Source of the DNA: Penicillium oxalicum
Taxonomy: Eukaryota; Ascomycota; Eurotiomycetes; Eurotiales; Aspergillaceae
Reading direction: 5' to 3'
DNA length: 64,000 bases
Assembly: GCF_001723175.1 (NCBI RefSeq)
Contig: NC_064653.1
Coordinates: 2,108,001 to 2,172,000 of the forward strand
In this document: positions 47,557-60,125 of the stretch, piece after piece
How the letters are laid out: every line of letters starts with the position of its first letter
Numbering within the stretch: the first letter of the stretch is position 1
Program-made: the position numbers and the translations under genes
Notes under the pieces: model-generated
The model's input: the letters and a program-made list of their open reading frames with translations, nothing else
What the model was told of the DNA's origin: nothing
Databases searched by the model: none

Positions 47557-49490
47557 TGTTGATTCGTGATGAAGAAAAAGGACAAGATGAAAAGACACTT
47601 TCTGCCTTCGACGATGTGGCTGGGGAGACTCTTATGGATTGTTTCTTTACCTGAAGACCAACTGCCCACTCCAGTGGGGCGGAGGTAGCCTTTATGTTGA
47701 TGGGGAACCTCCCGCGCGGATCACAGGCTCCTCTTCTCGCCCAGGTACCCTCCCACCTTAATCTGGTGACACGCTGTCGATCAATCAAGCATCACAACAG
47801 AGAGCACCCCTGAACATCCTCTCCATGCTTATAAATCAACTGCTGTAGCCGACTCAAGATGGAGCAATTTTGATATCCACTCTTCAAGACTCGCTTCAAC
47901 CCGTCGATGATGAAAGGTTGTAGTCAAAAAATGATTTGTCACATATTGCGATCGGGCGAGTCACTACTGTAATGTTAGATCAATTATCATCCTACAACCA
48001 AGTCCAATTCATCCATCATGATTCCCTTGTAGAATGGGATGATGAGCTTTATTATGTACGCGATTGTCAACAACTTTGAAGACCTCCATTTCGGGCTAGG
48101 TAATTACCGGAACAACCAATATATAGATCTTCCGGTGTATGGACAAATATGTTACTTCCCGACTTCCAACTTGGCTCTCCAAAAGCTCATCTGTGCGTTA
48201 TTCGTGTGGCAACTTCTAGAACTCCAGCAGACATCCTTGTCCATCCAAAGTCTATGATTCGATACACGAGTGCCCACACGCTGATCGGAAAAAGAAACCC
48301 AAGCCCTACCTATAGCTGTGCTCATCACCTTAATACAAACTCAGAGCTCTCAGTTGGCGCAGGGGCCTGAATCGACTCAGAGCATTTGTAATCGGACAAG
48401 TTGCTCAACCATTACATAACCTAGAAGCCACAACCTTATGGAACCTAACACCTACCAGGTACACAATAATGTTATAGTCAGAAACAGTCGGTTTTGCAGA
48501 CTTTTTGACGATACAATAGTCAAGCAAGCGTCTAAATCGAACATGCTCCCGATTTTATTTTATTTTTTCTGGAAAAAAAAAGAAAAAGAAAAAAAAATAA
48601 AAACAGTCTGTGAATGGTGTGACCCAATATGATTCAAAGTAGCAAATGATCAAATTGCCTCCTGCGCTTTTCACACTTGACCAATTTGAAGAGGAGCAGC
48701 GAATTTAGTCAATACCATCAGACCCACCGGGCTTACAAGTGCAGGGGTATCCTGGGTCCTCGGCGTTGGCGAGTCAGTCTTTTTCATTCATACTTTCATC
48801 CTGTATACGTCACTTTCGGACTTGGGATCGTACAGTACATCCTGTACTGTAGGTGCTGTATGAGCCAAAAGGGCTCCATCGATTTGTTTCATTGGAGGAT
48901 GGGGCTTACTTTTCTTGGACCTGACCTTTGTCTCTTAAAGTGATCGTCACCAAGTAATGCAGGTTGATATTTACCAATCATTGGAGGTACCCTCAGTAGT
49001 ACATCTATGAAAAGAAAGGACGGATCATGCTGTGAGAATGACCCTTAATGCGAGTCCGTCCTAGATTAGCTCACCAACTGACGAGGCATGCGGACCCCTC
49101 CTGCCAGGAAGTTTCTTTCGTATTCCATGCAATCGAGGATGACTATGTAGGTACCCCCGCCCTGCACAGTGCCCAATGCCCCATCCATACGCACTGAGTG
49201 AACTGTGACAAGTGGCTTGTACTTGCAGGTGAAAATCAATTATGTCAGAGGACACGACAGAATTACACGCTCTGGAGAATGGAGTGGGAGATGGTGGAAA
49301 AGCCACCGTATCGTGGCAGATCATCCAGTCGGAAATGACGTAGTCGGGTTGGTTAGAGAGTTAGACACCTGAGGCATGAATGGTAGAAGAGTAGAACAGA
49401 GAACGGTGAGATTTCTAGTAGACTCTCTAGCAATTAGGCAACTATGTTTTTGGATCAAAGAATATAGACAAAGGAAAAAATCAAAAGAAA
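47557..49490. other. Intergenic, 1.9 kb
   Basis: No gene seen. It contains an A-rich run (48572-48603) and a 21-bp inverted repeat (48831-48851). The first ~300 bp is the NmrA-like promoter. Confidence 0.45.
48831..48851. repeat. Inverted repeat, 9-bp arms with 3-nt spacer
   Basis: TACAGTACA, spacer TCC, then TGTACTGTA: perfect arms. It shares the GTAC core with the palindrome at 17757. It lies about 0.6 kb beyond the 3' end of the rhodopsin-like gene. Function unknown. Confidence 0.85.
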
Positions 49491-50942
49491 TTATAGCAGA
49501 TGTGGTGTCTGGACACGCGATGAAGTCGAAGTTCTCGTGGAAGCCCGAGAGCGCGATCGATCAGTCTGTGTCCGAGTAACGTCCACTTCGTTGGTCACCC
49601 GAATGCCGGCTGCATTGATCGAAGAGCCCCGATTTTGCCGATCACGAGACACAAAGACCTCCGTGGGCATCATCTCATGATTATCATGGCCACGCTGGGA
49701 CCAATTCAGCAGATTTTTGTCGTCGCAGTTCGTCGAACCCTCGCCGCTCGGTGGTCGGGGCTGCGTTCGGCGGGACGTGAAGCGAGAGCGACTGTTGCTG
49801 GGTGTATACTCGGTCAGGCGCAGGTGGCCGAAGATATTGCCGAAGAGCGGCTTCAACGCAGGCACGGAGAGAGCGATCAGAGTTGCGGCGATTTCGGCAT
49901 TCTCAACACACAACATGGGATTGTAGGCCCAGCTACCATCGGCGGCCCATTGGCCCTCAACGACGAGCCAGACGCGAATCGCAGAAATGATGATGACGCT
50001 GTGGGGGCAGATGTCAGCAGCTGGGTCCGAAATTGGAGACAAAATACTCACAGGATACCGGGGAACATGACGGCCGACAGCTGGATCTTCTTTCTCAAAG
50101 AGGTATGCAACATTTGGATCAAGATTCCCGGAATGATAAACATCATCACATCACAGGCGAGGGAAACGCCGGAATTGACGGAGTAGACCAAACCCCAACT
50201 GAGACACTTATAGGCGACTGGCTCTATCTGCCAGCCATAGGGCCAAAGTCCAGTCACGGGGAGACAATGGAAAATCAGGAGGAAGAGCTGGGGCAAATAT
50301 GCGGCAAAAATGATTACTCCCACGACGATGATCACCAGACGGAGCTTGCTCTGTTTGACACTGATACGATAATAAAAGGCAAGACCGGACAGGCGGCACA
50401 GAAAGAGGGCGGTCGTATAGAAGATATGTGCGACAAAATCGAGGATTTCGGTTTGGCGGACGGTCGACATGGAGAGGACATACTGGATGTACTCGATATG
50501 CCGACCACTGCCCAGTTTGATGAGGATGAGGGAAAGAACGACAAAGGGGATGTAGAGGACCTGGAGATGATGCCACCGATCAGTGACCACTTCAGACACA
50601 CACGCCATGTCTTTAATACAAGCTGGGATCCAGAGGTTCGAATGTTGAATCGCCGATTCATTCCATACTGCCCAAGAAGCAAAGCTCACATGCCCTCTAG
50701 TTCATGTTGCATCCAAGACGTACCATAGTCGCGACAGCCAGCCAGTCATCAAGTCCCAGTCTCTTGACGAGAAACCCTCGCGCGTAGAGGCGCAGAAGCA
50801 GAATGATTGCTGAAAGACAGACCACGATCAAAATGCCCACGATGGCGGGATAGTCTCGAGACTGGGCAAGATACTCAAGAGGTATGCCATCGGGAATTCT
50901 GCCCGCCGCTTCAGCAGCGAGAATATCTTTGGGTATTGACAT
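49491..50942 (-). CDS. Fungal rhodopsin-fold integral membrane protein
   Basis: Exons in transcript order: 50942-50724, 50560-50052 and 49998-49491, giving 411 residues. Seven hydrophobic segments are visible, starting IVGILIVVCLSAIILLLRLYARG, then VLYIPFVVLSLILIKLGSGRH, and ending near IAATLIALSVPALKPLF. The RLGLDDWL motif after the first helix, the KLGSGRHIEY loop and the Cys pair around CLSWGLVYSVNSGVSLACD are typical of the Fung_rhodopsin family (related to PTH11-like proteins). The C-terminal ~100 residues are Ser/Arg-rich and cytosolic. Such proteins are suspected surface sensors. The first intron (163 bp) is longer than usual but gives exact frame and family spacing. Confidence 0.85.
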
Positions 50943-52886
50943 GATTTGGCGACGACGGTTTCAATCACATCTCATATGTGGTTTAGAACAGAATGGACAC
51001 GGTGTAGACGAGAATCTCTGTAAACGAATGGACGAGACTCAGTTGGACTTGATCAGGATAACATATTGAGCTCTTTTGGAAACAAAAAAAAAGAGAATGA
51101 ATGTTTCGAGGGAAAAGATCTCCAGTTGTGGAAAGCGTGCTGACCATGTCTAAACCATCGGCACACTGGAGTGGAACGAGATACCGATGGACACCGAGCC
51201 GTCACTCGGCACGACCGATGGATCAAGAATCTCACGCCAGCCCTGGGCACGATGCGAAAGCGCAGTAGCGTCGATCTGTCGCGTCTCCCACGGGGGTGCA
51301 ATGTCCCTGGTGTGAGAGGACTATGGAAGACTCCGATCTGCGAGCTGGCGCGTGAACAGCGTTGCGAAACCAGCAAGGCTACTACTACTTTGTAGAATTC
51401 AAGAAAGGAGAGTGTTGAGCGACCGGAGGATGAGAGCGATGGCCCTTCCCACGACAGACTTTCGTTTCCATTACTGGATCGGAGGGGGGCACCTGAATTT
51501 GACCGTACTTGGTGAACATACTATAGAACGAACCGAATCATAAGTGGCTGCCGCTACAGGCCTGACACCAGCGGAGCACATCTCCTTCCTCCCTACACGC
51601 CAGGGAGTTTTATCCAGGCTGATGCGACAGGAAGAACTAGAGGGAGAGGGGGAAAAAAGGTTTCAACCATGGCCAGACGAAGGATTCGTGGAGTCAAATG
51701 AGTGTCCGGCCCAGAGTTTGATAGACGTAATTTCACCACTCAGCCTCTTAGACTTTGTTGGCCGAGACTTGGCCCCTCTTGCTGAGATGGTTTTCTGCAA
51801 CCCTGCAGTCCGCATTCGGCAACTCTGGGCATCAGTTCCGGATTTGGCATGTCGCCCACGCCCGCGTCCCATGGCTTCTTTGGTGTCAAGTGGACCCGAA
51901 CCGGCACGAGCATCGAGGCGATCGTCCGGAGTGGGGAGATCGTAGACCAGCCAAGTGACGGTGGTTGCATGCAGCCCTGATTACTGCAGCACGTCGTCGC
52001 CATTGATAATTATAATAATTGTATAGCAGACTATGGAGCATCGTTAGATTTTACCAGGTGAAAAGAAAAAGGAGCACCACTCATCAGAACGAGGGCACGA
52101 GAAATCCATTCGATCATTTGGTAGCGCAGTCTGACTTGATAAAAGTGCACCGGAGGCAAACTTGACTCCGAGTTTGTCGGTTTTCCGCAATTTCCACCCT
52201 TTCCACACGGGCGCTTTGGCGCTTTGGGCGATGCGCGTACCGTCGGCATCGGCAGCATCGGCAGCCGGCGCCCGGGGTGGGGGCCTCGGAGTCTTTGGAG
52301 GCAAACCGCCTTTGGAGAGTTTACGCAGGAGGTTCACTGTCCTGCTGTGGATAACAACGTATATAGCGCAAACCCAAAGTCGACCTTGGACGCTAAGTCA
52401 CAGAAAAAAAGTCAAACACACAACCACATAGTAGTGCAGCGAGGCCCTTGCTCAGGCGGTATACCGGAACAGGCAGGTCACGGGCAGGAAGTTCCCGCTA
52501 GCAACGAGAGTTGAAGGAGTTTGATGCAGCCGTGGGATAAGTCTCCGCGAAGGATTTTGAAAGCTCGACTTGGGCTGGGGGGAAAGGACTTCCAGCTGGG
52601 AGAACCGGCGGAGTTTAATCGGGACCCGCCGAAACTGTATTTCTCAGCGGCCAGTCGGGGCACGCCGTCAACAGTTCGATGGTCACGGCTTGCACAAGGG
52701 GGGAAAGTAACATGACTCGATTAGTCACGATACGATGCACATTCTCGTGTGCACTAAATGTGAGTTTCGCTAATCTGCTTGGTATATCAATCCATGCTGA
52801 CCTTTTTCTTCTGAATGCCACATGGTTGTCTGGTGGGGCCCCTTGCTGTGTTGAAAGCCGATCCCTGTTGATCGTCCATCCCCTCG
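50943..52886. other. Intergenic: divergent promoter region of the membrane protein and amidase genes
   Basis: 1.9 kb. A 97-codon frame on the - strand (52337-52044) begins with a basic, Pro-rich stretch but no gene could be supported. Confidence 0.45.
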
Positions 52887-54787
52887 ATGATGTTGCCCAA
52901 GGTCCCGGCCTTCTTGAGCGGACTGCCCCTCGCTGGGCTGGCCGTCGCGTCGTTGGAGCACTCCGACGACGATCCTCTCGTCGCATCCCAGATTGTCACC
53001 GATCCGTATGCCTATGATTTCCCCCGGCTGGGCGCCTCCGGCGCCTCGTTATTTCCCATGCGCTCTTGCCATGGATTCAAATTGGAGGAAGCCAGCGTAG
53101 ACGAGATGCAACAGCGGATGAGCAATGGCTCTCTTTCAAGTGTGCAACTTCTTGAGTGTTATCTGGACCGAATCCATCAGACTCAGCCTTATCTCAAGTG
53201 AGTCTTCCACGAGAGCCCTCGTGCACGCGCACTGCGATCTGACAAATCAACCCCCTGCAGTGCTATCATGCAGCTCAATCCAGACGCGTACTCCATTGCG
53301 GCAGCGCTGGACGCGGAGCGTGCCAAGGGCCATGTCCGTGGTCCCCTCCATGGCATTCCTTTTATTGTCAAAGACAACATTGCCTCAAAGGACCGTCTGG
53401 AGACCACAGCGGGCTGCTGGGCCTTGATTGGCAATGTGGTGCCTCGCGATTCCTTCGTGGTTCACGGCTTGCGCAAGGCGGGTGCCCTCCTGGTGGGGAA
53501 AGGGTCCATGAGTGAATGGGCGGACATGCGCTCCAACAACTACTCCGAAGGCTACTCTGCACGGAACGGACAGTGCCGAAGTGCTTATAACTTTACGGTG
53601 AACCCTGGTGGCTCGAGTACCGGCCCTGGTGTCGCCGTCGGTGCCAATCTTGTTCCCATTGCCCTTGGCACTGAGACCGATGGAAGCGGTAAGTTGAAAT
53701 GTTGCATCTGCAAACATCCCGCTGGTCCTCGTATCCGGAGCTGACAATACTGGCAGTGATCAATCCCGCTCAGCGAAACGCCATCGTGGGCATCAAACCC
53801 ACGGTCGGTTTGACCTCTCGTGCAGGCGTCATCCCGGAGTCTCGGCACCAAGATACCATCGGCACCTTCGGCAAGACTGTGCGTGATGCTGTCTACACTC
53901 TGGATGCCATCTACGGGGTTGACCCTCGAGACAACTACACTCTTGCGCAACGGGGCAAAACCCCGGCGAACGGTTATACCCAGTTCCTGTCTAACAAAGA
54001 CGCCCTGAAGGGTGCAGTCTTCGGACTACCCTGGAAGTCCTTCTGGGCCTTGGGCGATCCCGTACAGATAGCCCAGTTAGAAGAGCTTCTGACACTGATC
54101 GAATCTGCCGGAGCGACGATTATCAACGGCACCGAGCTGCCTCATTACAAAGAGATTGTGTCACCCACGGGCTGGAACTGGGACTACGGCTCAGCCCGTG
54201 GTTATCCCAACGAGTCGGAGTACAGCTACATCAAGGTCGACTTCTACAACAACCTTCGTGACTACCTCTCCGAGGTGAACAACACCAACATCAAGTCCCT
54301 TGAGGATGTCGTCCAGTACTACGAAGATAATTATGGATCTGAAGGGGGTTACCCATCTATCCACCCTGCCTTTGGCTCTGGCCAAGACGGCTTCATCGCC
54401 TCCCTAGAGTCCAAGGGAATCATGGACGAAACATATTACTCTGCGCTGGAATTCTGCCAGCGCACGACGCGTGAGGAGGGAATCGACGCTGCGCTGCAAT
54501 ACAATAATCGAACCCTCGACGGCCTTCTCGTTCCCCCCGACGTTGCCCAAAGTATTCAAATTGCCGCCCAGGCCGGATATCCGGTGATTACCGTCCCCGC
54601 CGGTACCAGTCCCGAGTCGGGCATGCCCTATGGGCTGGCCATTATGAATACCGCTTTCTCAGAGCCGACTCTGATCAAATATGCAAGTGCAATTGAGGAC
54701 CTGCAGAAGAGCTCGGGCACAGAATGGCAGCGTACTCTTCCTGAGTGGCGCGGCTATCTGGTGCGTAATCTGCCTGTTCCTTTCTAG
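52887..54787 (+). CDS. Secreted amidase-signature family protein
   Basis: Three exons, 52887-53197, 53261-53688 and 53757-54787, give 589 residues. The N-terminus (PKVPAFLSGLPLAGLAVASLE) looks like a signal peptide, and sequons such as NFT, NNT and NRT fit secretion. The amidase-signature triad is complete: Lys141 in FIVKDNI, cis-Ser222 in NPGGSSTGPG, and nucleophile Ser246 in GTETDGSV. The expected GIKPTVGLTSRAGVIPES and HQDTIGTFGKTVRDA blocks follow. The second intron interrupts the codon just after the nucleophile. The family hydrolyses C-N amide bonds; secreted fungal members may release ammonia from amides or short peptides. Substrate unknown. A second ATG sits at 52890. Confidence 0.92.
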
Positions 54788-56002
54788 ACATGCGTCGCTT
54801 TCGACCTCAGGGTCATTTCTTTCTCTTTCAAATAGAGCTGTCGAGAATATCTGTACGTTAATAGAAATATTGCCCAGGTCCGTTCGTCAGTACAAACCAG
54901 AAAAGGGGGACCTAGATTGTTGGAGTATATCAAATATACAGCGATTGAATTAATGTTTATCCCGCACTTGCACAGTGATACTGTACCTTTCAAAAAACGA
55001 GAGTCAGGCACATAGTGAACCGCATCTCATTCTAAACTACAATTCATGCTCCCCAGATTATCCCCACATGATGAAGCCACACTGGGCTCCCGGCAAATTT
55101 TTCCAAAGCCATCGCGATATGTCAAACCAATAAACCCTTCAAACAAAAAATCAAGCTCAACTCAACTCCAACATGGCGGACAATGGGAACGGCATGACGC
55201 TTAGTGCCGCAGGGGGAAGGCTGTGTAGCCCAGCCATGCCAACTATACCACCACGCTGGACACTCGGAATTTCCGAGTGGGTGATCCATGGGGCTCGAAA
55301 GTGCTCACACAGTGGGGTATCGTGTGACGCCAAGCACCTATCCACAAATTTTACACCAACGATTCTACACGAAAAAAAGATCTTGAAATCCCGTCTCAAG
55401 GGCTTAGCGGCCCCGCCTCTAATTTCATCGTTGTTTCGTGTATATCAGGAGTTGTGGTGCTTGGGGAAGTGAGTGTGGATGCTGGCGTGCTTGCGTTGAC
55501 TTGCAACATTAAGAGCTTATTTGGACGCGGTCCATAATTGGGATGAGTTTCTTTTTTTGGAATGGAGTTTTAATTGACTTTGTGGATAGTTGAATGCTTA
55601 TATAGGACCAGTCGACTTCATATAGTATTTAGAAGATTTCTTTCTATTGTATTTTGTGTTTAGCGCTTACTGGAATTGAATCTAATCATCCACGTCCTTG
55701 AAGCCTGGAGCCTGGAGCTCTTAGCCCCTTTAAAGGGGGGGGGGGGTATCCAATAAGATTCAAAGCTTCACGGGACGAACCTGAGGCTGGGTTGTAGAGT
55801 ACCTGTTCTTGCCGTGAACGTACCTCGCACTGGCTTTGATGGGCCTGAAAGAAACCTTGCTTGAATACGACATAGGAGGCTCGTAACTTCGTATAACCGA
55901 TCAGCCTGTGGGAGCCCCTTTTTCAACGATGGGTCTGCTCTGAATGAACGAGAATTAAACAGGGTGGTGTATCGGCCACCGCGTACATGTGAGCAGAATT
56001 TC

Positions 56003-56713
56003 TTACTTTTGAGGGATCCAGGGAGGCGAACCTCTTTTTTTTTGATCTGGGGGATGGCTTGCTTGCATTTGAGTAGCTATATACGTCGGTATTTCCTCGT
56101 ACGTCCAGTACACCCATGTAGATGTGATCGAGAGACCACTGGATGGAGGACTATATGCCGTATTGCCATGCCTCGTCGCGAGATTCTGGAGCCAAGGAGC
56201 GGGTGAGTATGCGCGTCTGGGACAGGCCGGCCCAAACGAGTAGACCAAATCGAAACAACCCAGCCTGTTCAGGATAGTACCATGGTGTCGTCCTACAACC
56301 AACCACATGCCTGCGTGTTCCTCTGCTCGGCCGGTTGACACGGGATCAAGTCTGGCAGTTCGATGCTTGAATATGAACGCCCATTTCACCCTGTCCGTTT
56401 GTCTGGGAAGACCATTGTTGCAAGAAGTCCACTGGGTCAGATCGACTAAACGACTTCCTATACGAGTCGGTCCGGCTTCTCGAGAAGAGGCACATTTCCG
56501 GGCGGGGACGAGGATGCCAAGACGGAAGAATTCGCGGAGAGGGATCTGATTAAAAGGGCTTTGAGTTTCTTCAGAAATGTAACTGCGTGGGACCGGGTTA
56601 TTTTCTGAGCTACCGAATTGGGATTCGACGCTGCTGGTGATCAAAAGTGAGGTCTGAGAGTCGGTCGATGATCTCCATTGAAGGGAAATGGCCACTCCAG
56701 CCTTGATCACCAT
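56003..56713 (-). CDS. Doubtful open frame, 236 codons
   Basis: An uninterrupted frame, open a further 35 codons upstream without an ATG. Its length is more than expected by chance in this base composition, but no motif, signal peptide or membrane helix is visible, and the composition (many Arg, Ser, Pro, Trp) looks like non-coding translation toward the C-terminal end. The part near the start (VIKAGVAISLQW, FRLGILVPARK) is more protein-like. It could be one exon of a gene, a remnant, or chance. Confidence 0.2.
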   Translation of the reverse strand: MVIKAGVAISLQWRSSTDSQTSLLITSSVESQFGSSENNPVPRSYISEETQSPFNQIPLREFFRLGILVPARKCASSREAGPTRIGSRLVDLTQWTSCNNGLPRQTDRVKWAFIFKHRTARLDPVSTGRAEEHAGMWLVVGRHHGTILNRLGCFDLVYSFGPACPRRAYSPAPWLQNLATRHGNTAYSPPSSGLSITSTWVYWTYEEIPTYIATQMQASHPPDQKKRGSPPWIPQK

Positions 56714-57892
56714 ACAATGCACCCCCTCGTACACAGTACCGCCTGAGTATAGCAGCACCTCACTGCCTCCATAATGGACCAGGTCTCTCTCGGAAATAAA
56801 ACACCTGATTTGACTCAAGGCCAGTCGTGACGGGGAATATCTTTAGCCCGATCCGGTTGTGTCTCTTCTCACATGGAGCACATTCTCAGGACTCAACATT
56901 ATTCCGCCAGCAATGACAACTTGAAACCACAGAACTCTGGTACTCTGGAGATCAAGGCGAGTCAGTCTCGGCGGGGGGTCCGAGTGGGGCATTCGTCGTC
57001 CCAGATGCCTTTCCATGGCCAGGGTGAAACATCCTCACGCACCGAACAGATGATTCTCTAACCGCCTAACGGCTTTGGGCCACAAGGGCGACCACTAACG
57101 ATCGCAACGGGGTCAGAATCGGCTTGACACGCACTTTGACAAAAGTAATCAAAAGACGAAAAAGTCTTTCGGGAATTGCCAAAGGAGGTCTGGACCAATC
57201 TACTTGTGCAGCTGTGCGATCAATCATGCTGCGACTCCTGAGGCTTCTGGAGTCACACCGAGTCCACTCAGCATGCACTCCACATTTTGACTCCATCACC
57301 GACGTTCTGCCGGCTTCTGTCTACGAGCCAGGCTCGGGGCCAGGAGAACTTTGATTGGTGTGCTCATGTCGAGATCTTTGATTTACTCCTCAATTTTAGG
57401 CCCAATATAATTATCTATATGACTGTACAAGCTTGGCATGTGCAATAAACGTCCAACACGCCTGTGATCCGCGGATAAACTCATTCGGCTCTTCATGAAC
57501 CCCTGGACACTCCGTCTTCCAAATTGGGGATTGATGCCCCTGACGGGACTCCGCAACGGGGCCTCTTCTCATACACGTCTCTGGTATCTGCAAGCCTGAC
57601 AAGCAACTGCATCATCCCTCTGGAGGGAACCATCTGACTGGTGCTCAATTGGTGCTTTCGAGCACGGCTCACGCGCGACACCAGAGCAGATGAGGTGATA
57701 GCCCACTTCGGAGCCAAAACATCCATCCAAATTGGGTGTGGATTCCGTGTGGAGTCGGCACTTGAGAAATCTTGCAGCACCGTCCCTATAATATCCACTT
57801 TTGAAAATCATCGAAACAGCCCTCGGTCTCCTCGTAGACCTGCTGAAGGGAGGGGATTGGAGGTCTCCAAAAGGGAAACGGGACAGGTTTGA

Positions 57893-57898
57893 TATAAA
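57893..57898 (+). promoter_or_regulatory. TATA-like element of the pectin lyase gene
   Basis: TATAAA within GATATAAAGA, about 105 bp upstream of the pectin lyase ATG, a normal spacing for a strongly inducible fungal secreted-enzyme gene. Confidence 0.5.
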
Positions 57899-58002
57899 GA
57901 TGGCCACGTCGCGCCCCCTTCCCTCGATCTCGTCGGGACAAAATCTCTTGTAATCCAACTACCTTTCTTTCCCTTTTTTTTTCTTGAGACCTGGTTGTCA
58001 TC

Positions 58003-59408
58003 ATGAAATTCACTGCCTTGATCGCAGCCTTCGCTGCGCAGGCCGCTGCCATCAGTGTCTCCGGCGCTGCTGAGGGTTTCGCCAAGGGTGTGACCGGCGG
58101 TGGCTCTGCGAGCCCTGTCTATCCCCAGACTACTTCCGAGCTGGTCTCGTACTTGGGCGACAGCCAGCCCCGTGTCATTGTTCTGACCAAGACTTTTGAC
58201 TTCCGCGGCACTGAGGGAACTGCTAAGAGCAGTGGATGCTCTCCCTGGGGCACCAACTCCAAGTGTCAGATCGCCATCAACCAGAACAACTGGTGCAAGA
58301 ACTATGAGCCAAACGCCCCGACCGTCGGCTCCATCTCCTAGTAAGTTAGCAATCTCCCGGATCTGATCTGATTCCGACACAATTCCCACAGAAAGACAAG
58401 CCACTGATATCCCCCAAGTGACAAGGCTGGTGTTCTTGGTATCACCGTTGCCTCCCGCAAGACTCTCATCGGCCAGGGCTCCGCCGGTGTGATCAAGGGC
58501 AAGGGTCTGCGTATCGTCAGCGGCGCGAACAACATCATTATCCAGTATGTGAAAGCTCTGTGACACTCCATCACCACGAGGGACTTCTCCCCCGCTGACA
58601 TACTCTCCTCTGCTCAGGAATGTTGCTATCACCGACATCAACCCTCAATACGTCTGGGGTGGTGATGCTATCACCATCGACAACAGTGATATGGTCTGGA
58701 TTGACCACGTCACCACCGCTCGCATCGGTCGTCAGCACATCGTCCTCGGTACCTCGGCCTCCAAGCGTGTGACCATCTCCAACAGCTACATTGATGGTCG
58801 CAGCGACTGGTCCGCCACCTGCAATGGCTACCACTACTGGGGTATCTACCTGGATGGTTCCAACGACTATGTCACCTTGAAGGGCAACTACATCTACCAC
58901 ACCAGCGGTCGCTCCCCTAAGGTCCAGGGCAACACCGTTCTGCACGCCGTAAGCTTCTTACCCCCCTCCCTTCCTCTCCCCGCTAAAACTCTAAGAAAAG
59001 AACGAACCAATTTTTGTTCATTCTTCTTCGCGACATGAATAACTAACCTTGTCTCCTCACCGGCTCCAGGTCAACAACTACTGGTACGACAACGGCGGTC
59101 ACGCCTTCGAGATCGGCTCTGGTGGCTACGTCCTCGCCGAGGGCAACGTCTTCCAGAATGTCGCCAACATCCTCGACACCAGCATGGACGGCAAGCTGTT
59201 CACTTCTCCCTCTGATGGTGCCAACAAGGCCTGCAGCAGCGCCCTCGGCCGCTCATGCGTGATCAACGGATTCGGAAGCTCCGGCAAGTTCAGCTCCGCT
59301 GACTCCAGCTTCTTGTCCAAGTTCAAGGGCCAGAACATCGCCTCTGCTGCTCTTTATACTTCGGTTGTCGCGAGCGTCAACGCCAAGGCCGGTCAGGGCA
59401 AGCTGTGA
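58003..59408 (+). CDS. Pectin lyase, polysaccharide lyase family 1
   Basis: Four exons, 58003-58340, 58419-58544, 58618-58948 and 59070-59408, give 377 residues, close to Aspergillus pectin lyases (about 379). It cleaves methyl-esterified homogalacturonan by beta-elimination outside the cell. A signal peptide ([16 protein letters not shown]) precedes the parallel beta-helix. Landmarks: [29 protein letters not shown] (Asp171), [17 protein letters not shown] (Arg193) and [16 protein letters not shown]. Asp171 and Arg193, after removal of the signal, match the catalytic Asp154/Arg176 known in this family. Aromatic residues ([12 protein letters not shown]) fit pectin rather than pectate binding. 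Three of the four exons end at split codons or conserved positions and all phases agree. Confidence 0.95.
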
Positions 59409-60125
59409 GCTTTCTTATTTTTTTTTTTCTTCCTCTCTCTTTGAAACAAAAAGAAAAGAGAAAAGAAATCAAGTACCAGCTACGAGGGATTGTCTGATTT
59501 GGTTGATCACTCTGGCTGTTTTCACACGAAAACAGATGTTCTTTCTGCTTTTCGAATCAGATGACCGGGCTCACATTGTCATTTGAACTATCCTTTCTTT
59601 CTTTCCACTTTCTCTTCTGAACAAGATTCTTCGGAATTGTATTTCAATCTAATTCGAGATCAAATCTCTTGGATCACTGGGTCAATTCTGGACTCTCCTC
59701 TTCTATCTGATCTGTAGCTACAGTCCTGCTCGACGCTCTTCCGGGTGGCGGCTCTGGATAAGATCCAACCTCAGAGCAGTCCAGTTCATCAGTAGATAAG
59801 CGGACCTGCACATTACCGAGTCTGTCTTGCATCTCCTGTGACAATTGCTTAAAGGGGCCCATCCACTACAAGCATGACGAGATTGTATGAATAATATATA
59901 AGGTCGTTCGTTCATGCTATGCTCAAGTCTTCGGAGCAAAGAGCCATCCGACTTTTCCAGTAATCGACCACTACCGAAGCTCTCATATTGAAGTCAGCAA
60001 GAAATGTCCAAGGAGCATCCAGCAAAAGCCGCAAAGAGAAAGTAATATTCGGATTGGAGAGCAAGCTTGAAACACAAAGCAAAAAAAAAAAAAAAAGAAA
60101 GACCCAAAAGTCACAAACCCATCAC
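59409..60125. other. Intergenic between convergent pectin lyase and LsdA-like genes
   Basis: 0.7 kb of 3' regions. T-rich and A-rich runs at 59418-59432 and 60080-60098. No gene. Confidence 0.5.

Larger units (their letters stand above)
54788..58002. other. Intergenic, 3.2 kb, before the pectin lyase gene
   Basis: Mostly without a gene. An open - strand frame (56713-56003) is listed separately as doubtful. A 14-base poly-G run lies at about 55735-55747. The last 150 bp form the pectin lyase promoter, with a TATAAA-type element at 57893-57898. Confidence 0.45.

Noticed and set aside
40807..50942. Secondary-metabolite gene cluster
   Set aside because: Only one tailoring-type gene is present. 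sdhB is housekeeping, and no synthase, P450 or pathway transcription factor lies nearby.
52044..52337. 97-codon basic, Pro-rich frame on the - strand
   Set aside because: Short, no recognisable domain, and no clear splice partners in the shared promoter region.
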